From Pedobacter yonginensis (lineage in GTDB: Bacteria > Bacteroidota > Bacteroidia > Sphingobacteriales > Sphingobacteriaceae): a DNA stretch of 64,000 nt. A program made the translations under genes and the position numbers. Location of the stretch: positions 558,001-622,000 of the forward strand of contig NZ_QGNZ01000001.1 of the NCBI RefSeq assembly GCF_003173595.1. The letters are read 5' to 3'. Below are positions 62,888-64,000 of this stretch, piece by piece; within the stretch, counting starts at the first letter, position 1, and each line of letters starts with the position of its first letter. Below the pieces are notes generated by a model. It ran no database searches, was not told where the DNA came from, and saw only the letters and a program-made list of their open reading frames with translations.

Positions 62888-63223
62888 TTAGGTGTTGAGT
62901 TTGAAAATCTGATCCATAATTTGCCATTTTTCGCCCGGTTTACTGTTTGGCAAAGCTTGCTGAAATTTCCACATCAATGCTTCCCATTCCTGCACTTTAG
63001 CATTCGCCAAATCTGTGGCTGCTTTCTTTTCAAAAGAGAAGTTTTCATTTACATCCATAATCATAAATAGCCGATTACCAAGTAAATAAATCTCCAAATC
63101 TTCTATACCAGATGCTTTAATACTTTGTTTAATTTCCGGCCAAACCGATTGATGATATTGCTTGTATTGTTCAATCAGTTGTGCATCATCAATCAAATCA
63201 AGTGTTAGGCAATATCTTTTCAT
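62888..63223 (-). CDS. L-rhamnose/L-fucose mutarotase family protein
   Basis: The 111-residue protein follows the RhaM family pattern: YCLTLDLIDDAQLIEQYKQYHQSVWPEIKQSIKASG with the catalytic His, EIYLLGNRLFMIMDV, and a Trp near the end (GEKWQIMDQIF). It converts sugar anomers, here presumably L-fucose. The start overlaps the FAH stop by one base (TAATG). Confidence 0.9.
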   Translation of the reverse strand: MKRYCLTLDLIDDAQLIEQYKQYHQSVWPEIKQSIKASGIEDLEIYLLGNRLFMIMDVNENFSFEKKAATDLANAKVQEWEALMWKFQQALPNSKPGEKWQIMDQIFKLNT

Positions 63224-64000
63224 TAGGCTTCGGTATAGGCTTTAACGTGTTGTTTGCTGCTGCCCAATCCATCAATACCCAGTTCTACCACATCGCCATC
63301 TTTTAAGTACCAAGGCTCTGGTTTTTGACCCAATCCAACACCCGCTGGTGTGCCTGTGGTAATCACGTCGCCAGGTAAAAGCGTCATAAATTGACTGATA
63401 TACGAAACCATGAACGGTACATTGAATATTAAATTTGAGGTGTTTCCATTTTGCAGGGTTTTGCCATTTACAGTCAGCCACAGGCGAAGATTGTGCACAT
63501 CGCTAATTTCGTCTTGAGTGGCAATAAATGGCCCAATAGGCGCAAATGTATCGCAACTTTTGCCTTTAACCCATTGTCCGTTTCTTTCCAGCTGAAACGC
63601 TCGCTCGCTGTAATCGTTGTGCAAAACGTATCCTGCAATGTGTTCTAAAGCATTTTCTTCAGTCACGTAACTCGCTTTTTTACCAATTACAATCGCCAAT
63701 TCAACTTCCCAATCGGTTTTTTTGCTGTTTTTTGGGATAATCAAATCATCATTCGGACCTACAATAGCCGATGTTGCCTTAAAAAATAAGATCGGTTCAG
63801 TAGGGATGGCTGCATTGGTTTCTGCTGCATGATCTTTGTAATTTAAACCCACGCAAATTATTTTTGATGGACGAGCAAGTGCAGGTCCTAAGCGCACACC
63901 GCGATCTACCTTCGGCAAATTGGTGGTTTTAATGTCTTCCGAAAGTTTGTGCAGGGCGTCGCCACCAAAAAAAGCTTCATCGTAATCGCTTACCAAAGCC
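63223..64000 (-). CDS. Fumarylacetoacetate hydrolase family protein (2,4-diketo-3-deoxy-L-fuconate hydrolase, N-terminus cut)
   Basis: At least 258 residues are seen; the reading frame runs to the window edge, so the start and about 25 residues are missing. FAH motifs: ICVGLNYKDHAAE, FFKATSAIVGPND, DWEVELAIVIGKK (acidic metal ligands), HNDYSERAFQLE, KSCDTFAPIGPF and TGTPAGVGLG. In the oxidative L-fucose pathway such enzymes split 2,4-diketo-3-deoxy-L-fuconate into pyruvate and L-lactate. Neighbouring mutarotase, lactonase and lactate dehydrogenase support this role. Confidence 0.9.
   Translation of the reverse strand, partial: ALVSDYDEAFFGGDALHKLSEDIKTTNLPKVDRGVRLGPALARPSKIICVGLNYKDHAAETNAAIPTEPILFFKATSAIVGPNDDLIIPKNSKKTDWEVELAIVIGKKASYVTEENALEHIAGYVLHNDYSERAFQLERNGQWVKGKSCDTFAPIGPFIATQDEISDVHNLRLWLTVNGKTLQNGNTSNLIFNVPFMVSYISQFMTLLPGDVITTGTPAGVGLGQKPEPWYLKDGDVVELGIDGLGSSKQHVKAYTEA

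Overview
The window looks like a chromosomal segment of a Bacteroidota bacterium, most likely a Sphingobacteriaceae member close to Pedobacter (inference). Reasons: low GC, promoter-like TAnnTTTG elements, family GH92/GH97/GH125 glycosidases, Bacteroidota-type regulators, a cbb3 oxidase with a fused CcoN-CcoO subunit, and intergenic hairpin repeats. No rRNA, CRISPR array or insertion sequence was seen. One tRNA (Lys, UUU) is present.

Layout. 0-12 kb: a very large alpha-2-macroglobulin cut by the window start, two small genes, topA, a serine hydrolase, glutathione peroxidase, a tandem repeat array and mnmA. 12-16 kb: a GH92 mannosidase, an exported metallophosphoesterase and an alcohol dehydrogenase. 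17-19.6 kb: an arsenic operon (arsR, a frameshifted DUF6428 gene, thioredoxin-type arsC, acr3) with two copies of one palindromic operator. 19.6-26.3 kb: a ricin-like lectin, a membrane acyltransferase-like protein, GH97 and GH125 glycosidases. 26.9-28.1 kb: a 1.2 kb array of 191-192 bp units made of stacked hairpins. 28-33 kb: CDGSH, cold-shock, AraC-type, DinB and MOSC genes.

33.2-48.3 kb is a microaerobic respiration region and the main story. A gene for an uncharacterised cysteine-rich protein is followed by a soluble kinase whose PAS domain matches the heme PAS of FixL residue by residue, and by a response regulator that fuses a receiver to a CRP/FNR-type DNA-binding half. Next come a stand-alone lactate-dehydrogenase-like domain, hemN, ccoI, ccoS, ccoNO, ccoQ, ccoP, ccoG, ccoH and a TauE/SafE-like membrane protein. 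Three TGA-N6-TCA palindromes lie before the first gene of the sensor operon, before the lactate-dehydrogenase-like/hemN operon and before ccoNO. Each is centred exactly 51.5 bp upstream of the first T of a TAnnTTTG element. This predicts a compact oxygen-sensing circuit that controls itself, heme synthesis and the high-affinity oxidase.

48-57 kb: a glycogen-phosphorylase-like protein without the PLP lysine, a membrane histidine kinase and an exported methyltransferase, then an accessory island ending at tRNA-Lys. The island holds an unknown gene, a GIY-YIG-like (MUG113) protein, a fusion of an FtsZ/tubulin-like GTPase with an Mrr-type nuclease (probable defence gene), and a DUF4160-DUF2442 pair in which DUF4160 is frameshifted. 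57-64 kb: a Nudix-type regulator, a HAD hydrolase, aldose 1-epimerase, a 115 bp tandem array, and a minus-strand operon that fits the oxidative L-fucose route to pyruvate plus L-lactate, ending with an FMN-dependent L-lactate-type dehydrogenase.
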